64,000 nucleotides of DNA from Actinophytocola sp035995025 (GTDB taxonomy: Bacteria; Actinomycetota; Actinomycetes; Mycobacteriales; Pseudonocardiaceae). The stretch lies in contig DASYKY010000043.1 of NCBI GenBank assembly GCA_035995025.1, positions 26,386 through 90,385 of the forward strand, read 5' to 3'. Position 1 is the stretch's first letter; each line of letters begins with the position of its first letter. The notes beneath the pieces are model-generated. The model was given only the letters and a program-made list of their open reading frames with translations, was not told where the DNA came from and ran no database searches. Shown piece by piece: positions 41,243 to 50,610 of the stretch. The position numbers were made by a program, and so were the translations under genes.

Positions 41243-42073
41243 CTAGTGGCTGGTGACCGGCCTCGCGAACTCCCGCAGGACCGCGTTGAACTCATCGACC
41301 CGTTCCGTGAACGGCATGTGTCCCACGTTTGGGAACCAACGCACGAGGGCACCGGGAATCTTCCCCGCCGCGTACTTCGCGGCCCGCGGGCTGATCACGT
41401 CGTCCCGCTCGCCGTGCACGACCAGCGCCGGGACGGACGCACCGGCCAGCACGTTCGCGTTGTCGACTGTTCGCCGGAAGAGGGCGGCCCGCACGGCGGG
41501 CGGCACCCGGAGCATGTCGGAGAGCAGCCGCCGCGCGTCCGCGCCGGGCGCCGGGTCCGCGGTCATCCGGGCGGCCATCGCGGTGAGCGCGGGCACGGCC
41601 ACACCGGGGTCGTCGGACAGGGCGGGCCGCAGGAGGCCGCTCCAGCCCGGGCCGACCTCGCCGCCCGGGCGGTCGCGGCCGATCTCGGTGATCGCGCCGA
41701 CCAGCACGACGCCCGCCACCCCGGAGGTGCCGCGTTCGCGCAGGTAGTCGGCGATGACGAGGCCGCCGTAGGACCAGCCGACGAGCACCGCCGGGCCGGT
41801 CCGGTCGAGCACCGCGGCGACGTCGGCCGCCCACACCGCGGAGTCGGCGTAGCCGCCGTCGGCCGGGTCGGGTGTGTCGGAGTGGCCGTGGCCGCGCAGA
41901 TCGACGGCCACCAGCCGGTGGTGGGAGGCCAGCTCGGAGTCGGCGAGCTGGTACGACCACGCCGCGGCGCTGGCCGACCAGCCGTGCAGGAACACGATCG
42001 GCGGCGCGTGCGCCGCCCCGGCCTCGCGGACGGCCAACCGCACGCCGCCCGCGCCCACTACCTCCGAGATCAC
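41243..42073 (-). CDS. Alpha/beta hydrolase
   Basis: 276 residues. Oxyanion motif VFLHGWSASAAAWSYQLAD, nucleophile elbow VLVGWSYGGLVIADYL (Ser), acid near ALVVHGERDDVISPRAA, and histidine in FPNVGHMPFTERV. Typical epoxide-hydrolase/haloperoxidase-like fold of unknown substrate. GTG 42073 overlaps the L,D-transpeptidase stop by four bases and the gene leads into mshA, so LDT, hydrolase, mshA and YbjN form one coupled operon. Confidence 0.88.
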   Translation of the reverse strand: MISEVVGAGGVRLAVREAGAAHAPPIVFLHGWSASAAAWSYQLADSELASHHRLVAVDLRGHGHSDTPDPADGGYADSAVWAADVAAVLDRTGPAVLVGWSYGGLVIADYLRERGTSGVAGVVLVGAITEIGRDRPGGEVGPGWSGLLRPALSDDPGVAVPALTAMAARMTADPAPGADARRLLSDMLRVPPAVRAALFRRTVDNANVLAGASVPALVVHGERDDVISPRAAKYAAGKIPGALVRWFPNVGHMPFTERVDEFNAVLREFARPVTSH

Positions 42074-43251
42074 AAGGCCGACATCGACTGCCACTGGCTC
42101 CACGGGATCAGCCAGTCGAACACGTCCGAGCTGGTCGGGAACTTCGCCTTCGAGCCGGTGATCTCGACCGGGTCGCCGATCAGCGCGCTGTCGAAGTACT
42201 TCTTGGCGTCGGCCTCGAGCAGGTTGACGCAGCCGTGCGAGCTGTTGACCTTGCCGATGTTGGCCGCGTTGTCGTTGTTCTCGTGGATGTACTCGCCGTG
42301 GTTGGAGATGCGCACGGCCCACTTCTTCATGACGTTCGTGTAGCCGTACTTCGGGTTGGAGAAGTCGCCGACCGGCTCCTTCGACATCACGATCACGGTG
42401 CCGTTGGGCGTGTTGCGCGCCGGGTCGGCGTCCATGCCGTTGCTGGCCGGGTAGCTCGCGGTCAGCGCGCCGTTGCGGTACACGTTCATCTTGTGGTCGG
42501 GCGTGTTGATCTTCACGACCTGGTTGCGCCCGACGGTGAACGACGTGGCCAGGTCGGACTTGCCGAACGCGCCGTCGCCGTAGTCCAGGCCGTAGAGCTT
42601 GGCGTTGACCGTGACCGTCGTGTTGGCCGGCCAGTACTCCTTGGGCCGCCAGTCGACCTGCTGGGCGTTGAGCCAGCCCCACGCGCCCTCGACGGGCACG
42701 GACGTCTTGATCTCGAGCGCCTTCTCGACGGCGGCCTTGTCGGTCACCGGGCCCTCGGGGAACTTCACGCTGACCGGCATGGCGACGCCGACCGTGGCGT
42801 TGTCGTTCGGGTTGATCGTGGCGCGCGGGGTCGAGGCCGGGGCGAGCGTGGCGAAGCTGCCCTCCTGCGTCGACTCGTCGCCTTCCTTGTTCTTCGCGGT
42901 CGCGGTGTACTCGTAGGTCTTGCCGTAGCCGAGCACCTCGCTGCTCGCCCAGCTGAGCTTGTCGGGCGACAGCGTGCCGGCGACCTTCTTGCCGGACGGG
43001 CTGGTCACCGTGGCCGCGGTCAGCTCGCCCTCGTCGACCGAGATCTTGATGGGGTCGAGCACCGGCACGTCCTTCGCGCCGTCCGCGGGCGCGAAGTTGA
43101 TCTTGGCGGCCGGCGCCTTCTCTTTCTCCTTCGTTTTCTCTTTCAGAGAGTCGCCGAAGGAGCCGCTGGAGTCGGAGCCGGAACACGCGGCGAGCAGAGT
43201 CACGCTCGCCAACAGGACGACGACCGTTCCGAACAACCGCTGGGATCTCAC
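42070..43251 (-). CDS. L,D-transpeptidase lipoprotein (YkuD domain, LprQ/LdtMt5-like)
   Basis: 393 residues. Lipoprotein signal LFGTVVVLLASVTLLAACSG with lipobox LAAC. Two Ig-like domains follow (residues about 60-240: INFAPADGAKDVPVLDPIKI, TINPNDNATVGVAMPVSVKF), then the YkuD catalytic domain with HGCVN in KVNSSHGCVNLLEADAKKYF and upstream RISNHGEYIHENNDN. It makes 3-3 crosslinks in peptidoglycan outside the membrane. GTG 43251 is used because CGGAGG lies nine bases upstream. Rv0483 is the syntenic gene. Its divergent neighbour is an SDR. Confidence 0.93.
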   Translation of the reverse strand: MRSQRLFGTVVVLLASVTLLAACSGSDSSGSFGDSLKEKTKEKEKAPAAKINFAPADGAKDVPVLDPIKISVDEGELTAATVTSPSGKKVAGTLSPDKLSWASSEVLGYGKTYEYTATAKNKEGDESTQEGSFATLAPASTPRATINPNDNATVGVAMPVSVKFPEGPVTDKAAVEKALEIKTSVPVEGAWGWLNAQQVDWRPKEYWPANTTVTVNAKLYGLDYGDGAFGKSDLATSFTVGRNQVVKINTPDHKMNVYRNGALTASYPASNGMDADPARNTPNGTVIVMSKEPVGDFSNPKYGYTNVMKKWAVRISNHGEYIHENNDNAANIGKVNSSHGCVNLLEADAKKYFDSALIGDPVEITGSKAKFPTSSDVFDWLIPWSQWQSMSAL

Positions 43252-43394
43252 CGTCTTCAACCTCCGACTGACATTCTGGCTCTCGTATCTCAGGACGTCC
43301 GGGAGCGGACGAGGTGCGCGCGGAAAAGTGTGACAGTGGTCATACCGCGCCCCGCACCCGGCTCTGAGTACCTCCGGGGGAAGGATCGACAAAC

Positions 43395-44129
43395 GTGAAC
43401 AACATCGGCACGGCGATCGTTACCGGCGCGAGCGCGGGAATCGGCGCGGCCACCGCGCGGGGTCTGGCCGCGGCCGGCTTCCACGTGGTGCTGGGTGCCC
43501 GCCGCCTCGAGCGTCTGGAAGTCATCGCCTCGGACATCGGCGGCACCGCACTGCCACTTGACGTGACCTCGCCCTCATCGGTCGCGGAGTTCGTGGCCGC
43601 GGTGCCGTCCTGCCGCCTGCTGGTCAACAACGCGGGCGGCGCGCGCGGCCTGGAGCCGGTCGCCGCGGCGGACGAGGACCACTGGCGCTGGATGTGGGAG
43701 ACGAACGTCCTGGGCACCCTGCGGCTGACGAAGGCGCTGCTGCCCGCGCTGGCGTCGTCGGGCGACGGTCACGTGGTGACGGTGACGTCGATCGCGGCGT
43801 ACGAGGTGTACGACAACGGGGGCGGCTACACGAGCGCGAAGCACGCCCAGTCCGCGCTGCACCGCACCCTGCGCGGCGAGCACCTCGGCGAGCCGATCCG
43901 GTTCACGGAGATCCTGCCCGGCATGGTGGAGACGGACTTCTCCCTGAACCGCTTCGCCGGCGACGCGGCCCGGGCGGACGCCGTGTACGCGGACATCACC
44001 CCGCTGACCGCCGACGACGTGGCGGACACGATCGTGTGGGCGGCGACCCGGCCCTCGCACGTGAACATCGACCAGATCGTCCTCAAGCCGCGCGCCCAGG
44101 CCTCCGCCACCCGCGCCCACCGCGAGTGA
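43395..44129 (+). CDS. Short-chain dehydrogenase/reductase (Rv0484c-like)
   Basis: 244 residues. Nucleotide motif AIVTGASAGIGAATARGLA, LLVNNAGGARGL, and catalytic Ser with YXXXK in VTSIAAYEVYDNGGGYTSAK. The end (SHVNIDQIVLKPRAQAS) matches the YdfG/serine-3-dehydrogenase group. Substrate unknown. GTG start with AAGGAT upstream; the 143-base divergent spacer to the L,D-transpeptidase holds both promoters. Confidence 0.92.
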   Translation: MNNIGTAIVTGASAGIGAATARGLAAAGFHVVLGARRLERLEVIASDIGGTALPLDVTSPSSVAEFVAAVPSCRLLVNNAGGARGLEPVAAADEDHWRWMWETNVLGTLRLTKALLPALASSGDGHVVTVTSIAAYEVYDNGGGYTSAKHAQSALHRTLRGEHLGEPIRFTEILPGMVETDFSLNRFAGDAARADAVYADITPLTADDVADTIVWAATRPSHVNIDQIVLKPRAQASATRAHRE

Positions 44130-44130
44130 C

Positions 44131-44158
44131 TTGTCCACAACCCGCGCAGTTGTCCACA
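44131..44158 (+). promoter_or_regulatory. Two perfect DnaA boxes in direct orientation
   Basis: TTGTCCACA occurs at 44131-44139 and again at 44150-44158, 19 bases apart, in the spacer between two convergent genes. TTGTCCACA is the strong actinobacterial DnaA box. Two copies this close are not expected by chance. No oriC genes (dnaA, dnaN) are near, so a titration or control site is more likely than an origin. The rest of the 202-base spacer holds a TAGACT hexamer and a GCCCCC/GGGGGC hairpin (near 44215-44240), possibly a small RNA. Confidence 0.65.
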
Positions 44159-44331
44159 GCCAACGCCTGACCAGCCTTTTCGTCAGTGACCGCCGGTAGA
44201 CTGGCGCTGAGGGGTGCCCCCGGGACAGGGTGGGGGCTACGTTTCTGGCGTTCTGCACGCGCGTGCGTGCGCGCGGGTCGTTTATGAGGGTTTGGTGCGC
44301 GTGGGGGCGCCGGGGGTTCTCCGCGGGCGGT

Positions 44332-45132
44332 TCAGGACGGGGCTACCGCGGGCCAGTCGAGGGTGATTTCGCCCTGGCGCCAGCGTTTGCGGGTGTCGCG
44401 GACCGGCCAGCCGTCCGCGGCCAGCAGGCGGGCCGTCTCCACCCAGCGGGCCCGCGGGCCGTACGGCGAGAACGGGGCGGCGCTCGCCCAGCAGCGATCC
44501 AGCGCGGCGAACAGCGCGTGCACCGGCTCGCCGGGCACGTTGCGGTGGATCAGCGACTTCGGCAGCCGCTCCGCCAGGTCCGACGGCCGCTCGAGGTTCG
44601 CGGGCCGGCACGCCAGCGTGAACAGCCGCGGCCCGGCCGCCGTCAGCGTCACCCAGCAGCACCGCCGGCCGAGCTCGTCGCACGTGCCCTCGACGAGCAC
44701 GCCGCCCGGCGCGAGCCGGCGAGTCATGGTCGACCACGCCGACGCCACCTCCGCCTCCGTGTACTGGCGCAGCACGTTGAACGCCCGCACCAGCGATGGC
44801 CGGGTACCCGCCAGCTCGAAACCGCCGCGCCGGAAGTCCAGGCGGGGCGGGTCGGCGAACGGCGCCGCATCAGCCACGCGCGAGGGGTCCAGCTCCAGGC
44901 CCAGCACCCGCACGTCCGCGTGCACCGACCGCAACCGGGCCGCCAGTTCGACCGTGGTCACCGGCGACGCGCCGTACCCGACGTCCACGACCAAGGGCGA
45001 CGACACGTCCAAAGCAGAACGCACGAGCGCGGACGCCGCCATCCACCGGTCCACCCGGCGCAGCCGGTTCGGGTTCGTCGTTCCCCGGGTCGGCGAGCCC
45101 AGGGGCGCGGTCAGGCGCGGTCGGCCAGCCAC
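44332..45132 (-). CDS. SAM-dependent methyltransferase-like protein
   Basis: 266 residues. The head TRGTTNPNRLRRVDRWM is shared by an actinobacterial group; the SAM-binding region is LVVDVGYGASPVTTVELAAR and VLGLELDPSRV, followed by LDFRRGGFE and a switch to GGVLVEGTCDELG. Target unknown. GTG 45132 overlaps the DUF2505 gene by 22 bases; a later GTG (VDRWM) is possible. Translated with the DUF2505 gene, near murB. Confidence 0.78.
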   Translation of the reverse strand: MAGRPRLTAPLGSPTRGTTNPNRLRRVDRWMAASALVRSALDVSSPLVVDVGYGASPVTTVELAARLRSVHADVRVLGLELDPSRVADAAPFADPPRLDFRRGGFELAGTRPSLVRAFNVLRQYTEAEVASAWSTMTRRLAPGGVLVEGTCDELGRRCCWVTLTAAGPRLFTLACRPANLERPSDLAERLPKSLIHRNVPGEPVHALFAALDRCWASAAPFSPYGPRARWVETARLLAADGWPVRDTRKRWRQGEITLDWPAVAPS

Positions 45133-45611
45133 TTGTCGGCGTACTCGCCCTCCGTGGCCAGCAGCTTCCCGACCTGCTCGGCGACGACCTTCTCGATCTT
45201 GCCGCCGATCAGCGGGATGCCGACGCGCACCTGCGCGGTGATCACCAGCGCGGTGCCGGAACCCGCGGCGGCGACCCGCGAGCGGCCCTCGATGTCGCCC
45301 GGCACGCCGGTGATCGACACCCGGCTCCTCCCGGCGTACGCGCCGCCGTCGGGTTGCCAGCGTTCCTCGCGCTCGACGACCAGGTCGCCGTTCAGCATCG
45401 ACCGCACCGCGCCGGGCAGCCGGGACGCGTCCACGCCCTGGCGCATCCGGAACGTGACGCGGTCGCCGTCGCGCGAGTGATCCAGCAGTGCCGCGTTCTT
45501 GCCGCCGATGTCGCGCAGGCGCTGGGTGAGAAATGCCTCGTCAACGAGGGTCTGGAAGACCACGTCAGCGGTCGCGGCGAAGGTCGACCGGTGCTCCAGG
45601 CTGGTTGCCAT
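45111..45611 (-). CDS. DUF2505 family protein (SRPBCC-like fold)
   Basis: 166 residues: LEHRSTFAATADVVFQTLVD, then LLDHSRDGDRVTFRMRQGVD, ERWQPDGGAYAGRSRVSITG and VRVGIPLIGGKIEKVVAEQV. This pattern is the START-like hydrophobic-pocket fold of DUF2505 (Rv0481c-type). Ligand unknown. The ATG lies only 25 bases from the divergent murB ATG, so the two promoters must overlap the genes or each other. Confidence 0.85.
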   Translation of the reverse strand: MATSLEHRSTFAATADVVFQTLVDEAFLTQRLRDIGGKNAALLDHSRDGDRVTFRMRQGVDASRLPGAVRSMLNGDLVVEREERWQPDGGAYAGRSRVSITGVPGDIEGRSRVAAAGSGTALVITAQVRVGIPLIGGKIEKVVAEQVGKLLATEGEYADKWLADRA

Positions 45612-45636
45612 GCGACGGAGGTTACCGTTGGAGCCC

Positions 45637-46737
<1,101 letters not shown>

Positions 46738-46741
46738 CGCG

Positions 46742-46969
46742 CTACGCCGGCGGGCCGCCGGCGTACAGCTCGTGCACCGCCGCGCCGGACCGCTCGTGCA
46801 GAGCCTCCACAGTGGACGGATCGAAGCTGATCTCCGCGGCGGAGTCGCCGATCACGAGCGTGATGCTGTCGGGATTCTCCTGGCTCACCAGGAATCTGAC
46901 ATCGACGTCGCGACCCACCGTCATGTTGACGGTCGTCGTCACGTCGTGGCCATTCACTGCCATCGCCAT
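46742..46969 (-). CDS. Small protein of the XRE-DUF397 locus, unknown function
   Basis: 75 residues from ATG 46969, with AAGGAG seven bases upstream. Predicted beta-rich (GHDVTTTVNMTVGRDVDVRF, ITLVIGDSAAEISFDPSTVE) with a short helix near the end. No family recognised. Its sequence and the 153-base divergent spacer are less GC-rich than the flanks. It diverges from the XRE gene and may belong to the same cassette. Confidence 0.75.
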   Translation of the reverse strand: MAMAVNGHDVTTTVNMTVGRDVDVRFLVSQENPDSITLVIGDSAAEISFDPSTVEALHERSGAAVHELYAGGPPA

Positions 46970-47122
46970 TTGCAACTCCTTCTTGAATGGCATTTGCTTG
47001 TGCAGCAAGGATTGCGGATATGTGCAACGTACACTGAGGACCGCACGAGAGGCGCGTCCCGATCGGGTGAACCTTGCCCGCCCCCGCACACCCGACGGCA
47101 ATTTCGGCATAAGAATGTCGAC

Positions 47123-47998
47123 ATGACAACGAACTCCACGATGTCCCCGATGCCGGGCCCCGCGACCAGACGGCGGCAGCTCGGTCGCCAGCTGCGCGAC
47201 CTCCGGCTGGACGCGGGCGTCACGACGATGGAAGGGGCCGCCGAGCTCTCCGGGCTCAGCCGCGCGACGATCAGCCGGATCGAGAGCGCGAAGCAGACGA
47301 TCCTGCCGCGCACCGTCCGGCTCCTGTGCCACTGCTACCGGGTCGGTGCCCCGCTGCGCGATCACCTGCTGCGGCTGGCCGAGGATTCGGAGGATCGCGG
47401 CTGGCTCGTCGCCCACAGCGACACGACGCCCAACTGGTTCGAGCGCTATCTCGGCGAGGAGGCCGAGGCATCGGAGATCTGGGGATACGAAGCGGAGTTC
47501 ATTCCCGGCCTGCTACAGACCGCGGACTACTGCCGAACGGTATCCGCTGCGAACAGTCCGGACGCCACCAAGGAGAGCCTCGAACGGCTCGTCGAGCTCC
47601 GCCTGGCCAGGCAGGAATTGTTGACGCGGGACACGCCCCCGGATTTTCAAGTGGTGGTGAACGAAGCGGTGTTGCGTCGACTCGTCGGCGGGAAGAAAGT
47701 CATGCGCGAGCAGCTACGGCACCTTGCAGCGATGGCAAAACGGCCGAACGTGACGGTACGGGTGCTGCCGTTCAACGTCGGTGCCCATCCGGCGATGACC
47801 AGCTCAGTCACCATGCTGCACTTCCCAATTGATGGCGGTGAGCCGACGGTCTTCATCGAGGTCGACTCCGGCGCGCTGTATCCCGACCGCCCGGCTGATT
47901 TCGAGCGCTACGCCTGGATGTTCGGCCAACTGCGTGAACTCGCTTTCACACCGAACAAGTCGATCTCTCTCGTCAGTAAGCTCGCGGAGGAGGTGTAA
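47123..47998 (+). CDS. XRE-family regulator with DUF5753 domain
   Basis: 291 residues. Helix-turn-helix at residues 15-70 (QLGRQLRDLRLDAGVTTMEG, LSGLSRATISRIESAKQTIL) and the DUF5753 domain after residue 100 (YEAEFIPGLLQTADYCRTVS, VRVLPFNVGAHPAMTSSVTM). This is the common actinomycete type paired with a DUF397 gene, as here 24 bases downstream. Such pairs are studied as WhiJ/BldB-like developmental regulators and as toxin-antitoxin-like units. Codons such as TTT, AAA and CAA are more frequent than in neighbours, which suggests transfer. Confidence 0.93.
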   Translation: MTTNSTMSPMPGPATRRRQLGRQLRDLRLDAGVTTMEGAAELSGLSRATISRIESAKQTILPRTVRLLCHCYRVGAPLRDHLLRLAEDSEDRGWLVAHSDTTPNWFERYLGEEAEASEIWGYEAEFIPGLLQTADYCRTVSAANSPDATKESLERLVELRLARQELLTRDTPPDFQVVVNEAVLRRLVGGKKVMREQLRHLAAMAKRPNVTVRVLPFNVGAHPAMTSSVTMLHFPIDGGEPTVFIEVDSGALYPDRPADFERYAWMFGQLRELAFTPNKSISLVSKLAEEV

Positions 47999-48022
47999 AC
48001 CCCGGCGACAGGAGAGTGCGGA

Positions 48023-48184
48023 ATGCGGTGGCGCAAGTCCAGTTATTCCAGCGGACAGGGTGGCAACTGCGTCGAGCTGGCCTATGCCGGTGCGGTCCGT
48101 GACAGCAAGAACCCGGGCGGGCCGGTGCTTTCGGTGGGCGACCTGCCGGCGTTCCTTCGCGAGATGAAGAAACGCCGGCAGTGA
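48023..48184 (+). CDS. DUF397 domain small protein
   Basis: 53 residues, RWRKSSYSSGQGGNCVELAY then VRDSKNPGGPVLSVGDLPAF, the DUF397 signature. GGAG lies seven bases before the ATG. It is the partner of the XRE-DUF5753 gene just upstream. In Streptomyces, the partner can counteract the XRE protein. The stop lies seven bases from the stop of the convergent alkaline phosphatase gene. Confidence 0.92.
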   Translation: MRWRKSSYSSGQGGNCVELAYAGAVRDSKNPGGPVLSVGDLPAFLREMKKRRQ

Positions 48185-48191
48185 GAGGACC

Positions 48192-49589
48192 TCAGCCGCC
48201 CAGCGTGTGGAACAGGTCGGTGTGGTCGTTGGTGCCGAGGATGTCCGCGGCGCCCGGGCCGATGCCCCACACCGGGACGGTCGCGCCCGTGTGCTGCTGG
48301 CTCGGCGGGGCCGCCACCGGGGCCGCGCCCGCGCCGCCGAAGCCGGCGGTGCCGTAGGTCAGCGTCAGGGTCTGGCCGTCCTTCGTGGTGACGTTCGTCG
48401 AGTAGCCGGTCGGCAGGCCGGAGCCACTCGCGTCCTCACCGACGATCTGGCTCGTGTGCGAGTGGTCGGCGGTGACGATCACCATCGTGTCCGGGTGGGA
48501 CCGCTGGTAGTCCAGCGCGACGCCGATCGCCTTGTCGAAAGCCACGGTCTCGCCCAGCTGGCCGCACGCGTTGGTGGCGTGGTCCTGCTTGTCGATCGAC
48601 GCGCCCTCGACCTGCAGGAAGAAGCCCTTCCGGTTGTCCAGCAGCCTGATCGCCTTCGACGTCATGTCCGACAGGCTCGGCTCGCCTGCCGGGCGCTGGT
48701 TCTCCGTGCACGGCGCGGGCGCGTTGCCCTTGCCGAGCGCGGAGGCCGGGCCGGTCCACTCGAGCGACATGTTCGACGGGTTGAACAGGCCGAGCACCCG
48801 GCCGTCCGCCTTGCGCAGGCCGGCGGCGTCGGTCACGTACTCGTAGCCCTGCCGCTTCGCCGAGTCGACGACGGTCTTGCCCTCGTCCTTGCCGCCGGTG
48901 ATCGTCTGCTCGAAGCGGGCGCGCCCGCCGCCGAGCAGCACGTCCAGCTTGTGGTCGGCCTCCTGCTCGGCGATCGAGCCGGGGCCGCCCGCGTCCTTGG
49001 TCTCCGACTGGCAGGGCGCCATGTCGCCGGGGCCCTGGCAGCCGCGCAGCGAGATGTGCGAGGACTGCACGGCCGGCGTGGCGTCGGTGATCTCCGCCGT
49101 GGAGACGTTGCCGACCTTCATGCCGCGCTTGCGGGCCTTCTCCATGACGGTCTCGAAGTTCGTGCCCGGCACCTCGATGGCGCTGCTCGGGCCCTGCGAG
49201 ATGCGCTCGTCGAGGGTCTTGCGGCCGGTGGCCCACATCGTGCCGGTCGACGCCGAGTCGGGGTCGTAGTCCGGCAGGTACGGCGGCTGCGCGGCCGGCT
49301 TGACCGACCAGGTGGTGTCGAAGCCGGTGAACGGCATGCGGTCGACGTTGAGCCGGTTGTGCACACCCTGGTAGTAGCGGGCAGCCGTGATCTCCTGGGT
49401 GCCCATGCCGTCACCGATCAGCACGATGACGTTGCGGGGGTGGTGGTTGTGCACCGCCTGCAGGAGGGCGTTCTCGTCTCCGCCCCTCCCGGGCGACCCG
49501 TCGGCAGCGGTCGTGCTGACAATCGTTGCCCCGACGGCGACCGCGACCGCCCCGAGGGCGACCGCGGACATGGCACTGCGTCTGTTCAT
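48192..49589 (-). CDS. phoA: Alkaline phosphatase (PhoA family)
   Basis: 465 residues. Exported: MNRRSAMSAVALGAVAVAVG gives a signal with a twin-arginine-like RR. Metal and active-site regions: NVIVLIGDGMGTQEITAARY, nucleophile Ser in YDPDSASTGTMWATGRKTL, VEGASIDKQDHATNACGQ, VIVTADHSHTSQIVG. It frees phosphate from organic esters outside the cell. A GTTCACG element near 49655 on the minus strand resembles half a Pho box but no clear repeat is seen. The presence of regX3 and ppx in the window makes phosphate control plausible. Confidence 0.93.
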   Translation of the reverse strand: MNRRSAMSAVALGAVAVAVGATIVSTTAADGSPGRGGDENALLQAVHNHHPRNVIVLIGDGMGTQEITAARYYQGVHNRLNVDRMPFTGFDTTWSVKPAAQPPYLPDYDPDSASTGTMWATGRKTLDERISQGPSSAIEVPGTNFETVMEKARKRGMKVGNVSTAEITDATPAVQSSHISLRGCQGPGDMAPCQSETKDAGGPGSIAEQEADHKLDVLLGGGRARFEQTITGGKDEGKTVVDSAKRQGYEYVTDAAGLRKADGRVLGLFNPSNMSLEWTGPASALGKGNAPAPCTENQRPAGEPSLSDMTSKAIRLLDNRKGFFLQVEGASIDKQDHATNACGQLGETVAFDKAIGVALDYQRSHPDTMVIVTADHSHTSQIVGEDASGSGLPTGYSTNVTTKDGQTLTLTYGTAGFGGAGAAPVAAPPSQQHTGATVPVWGIGPGAADILGTNDHTDLFHTLGG

Positions 49590-49687
49590 GTTCTGGCCTT
49601 TCGTCAATCGGACCGACCCGGCGGACGCTATGCGTCGTCGGCGGACGGAAGGTGTCGTGAACACGTCCGACCGATGACAACCGCCCG

Positions 49688-50548
49688 TCAGCGGGTCGTG
49701 ATCACCCACGACGGCAACGGTTCGCACGCGGTGCGCCACTCGCCGGGTACGTCGGCCGCGCCGACCCGCGCGGCCACGACACCGCCGACGATCGCGCACA
49801 TCGTGTCGACGTCGTCGGCAACCGCGGCGGCCGTCCACACCGCTTCGGCGTAGTCGTCCAGGTGCCGCGCGGCGATCCACAGCGCGAGCGGCACCGTGTC
49901 CGGCGCGCTCTGCCGGCCCCCGGTCCCGAGCGTGGCGGCCGCCCGCACCGGGTCGGCGTCGAGCGTCGCCGCCCGCGCCACGCCGTCGTGCACCGGGCCG
50001 TCCGGTGTGTGCGCGAGAACCGCGTCGTACAGCTCGCCCACCGGTGCCCCGCTCGCCGCGAGCGCCGCGGCCACGGCCGTCGCGACCGCGCCCGCCACGC
50101 CCTGCGGGTGGGTGTGCGTGACGCGCGCCGACTCGGCCGCCGCGCGCGCCGCGGTCGCCGGGTCGCCCGCGAACCACGCGCCGAGCGGCGCCACCCGCAT
50201 CGCCGCGCCGTTGCCCCACGAGCCCTCGCCGCCGAACGTTCCTGGCGCGATCTCCCGCAGCGACACCCCGCGGCGCCCGGCCTCGTGGACCATCGCGGCC
50301 AGGCCCGCGCCGTAGCCGCGGTCCGGGTCGTGGTGGTCGACGAAGCTCGCCGCGAGCGCGTCCGCGTCCAGGCGGCCGTGCGCGGCCAGCACGTGCACGA
50401 CCGAGCACGCCATCTCGGTGTCGTCGGTCCACCGCCAGGGTGCGGGCGGCAGGCTGCGCGCGGCGGGCTGGACGACACCGCCGCCGAGCGCGTCGCCGAC
50501 CGCGAGGCCACGCAGGCTCGCCCGGGCCCGGCGGAGTCGGTCGTCCAT
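49688..50548 (-). CDS. ADP-ribosylglycohydrolase family protein
   Basis: 286 residues of the DraG/ARH fold: RGLAVGDALGGGVVQPAARS, the Asp pair in WRWTDDTEMACSVV, GNGAAMRVAPLGAWFA, ARVTHTHPQGVAGAVA, and the C-terminal metal motif VADDVDTMCAIVGGVVAARV. All dinuclear Mg-binding positions appear kept. It removes ADP-ribose from a protein, nucleic acid or small molecule; the target and any partner transferase are not in the window. Divergent from the MerR gene, with 61 bases between starts. Confidence 0.92.
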   Translation of the reverse strand: MDDRLRRARASLRGLAVGDALGGGVVQPAARSLPPAPWRWTDDTEMACSVVHVLAAHGRLDADALAASFVDHHDPDRGYGAGLAAMVHEAGRRGVSLREIAPGTFGGEGSWGNGAAMRVAPLGAWFAGDPATAARAAAESARVTHTHPQGVAGAVATAVAAALAASGAPVGELYDAVLAHTPDGPVHDGVARAATLDADPVRAAATLGTGGRQSAPDTVPLALWIAARHLDDYAEAVWTAAAVADDVDTMCAIVGGVVAARVGAADVPGEWRTACEPLPSWVITTR

Positions 50549-50571
50549 GCGTGGTTGGTACCACATCGGGT

Positions 50572-50610
50572 TTGACCTTGACGTTACGTCAACTTCTATC
50601 GTGGTCGGCA
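50572..50610 (+). promoter_or_regulatory. MerR-type promoter and operator, leaderless start
   Basis: -35 TTGACC (50572-50577), a 19-base spacer, -10 TATCGT (50597-50602). The spacer contains the perfect palindrome TTGACGTTACGTCAA (50578-50592). A long 19-base spacer with a central operator is the hallmark of MerR-activated promoters. The predicted start of transcription (50609-50610) coincides with the ATG of the MerR gene, so the mRNA should be leaderless; no ribosome site is present. Confidence 0.85.

Noticed and set aside
44131..44158. Origin of replication
   Set aside because: Only two DnaA boxes, no dnaA/dnaN or AT-rich unwinding region.
49600..49680. Pho box before phoA
   Set aside because: One GTTCACG half-site is seen but no 11-bp direct repeat, so it is not called as a site.
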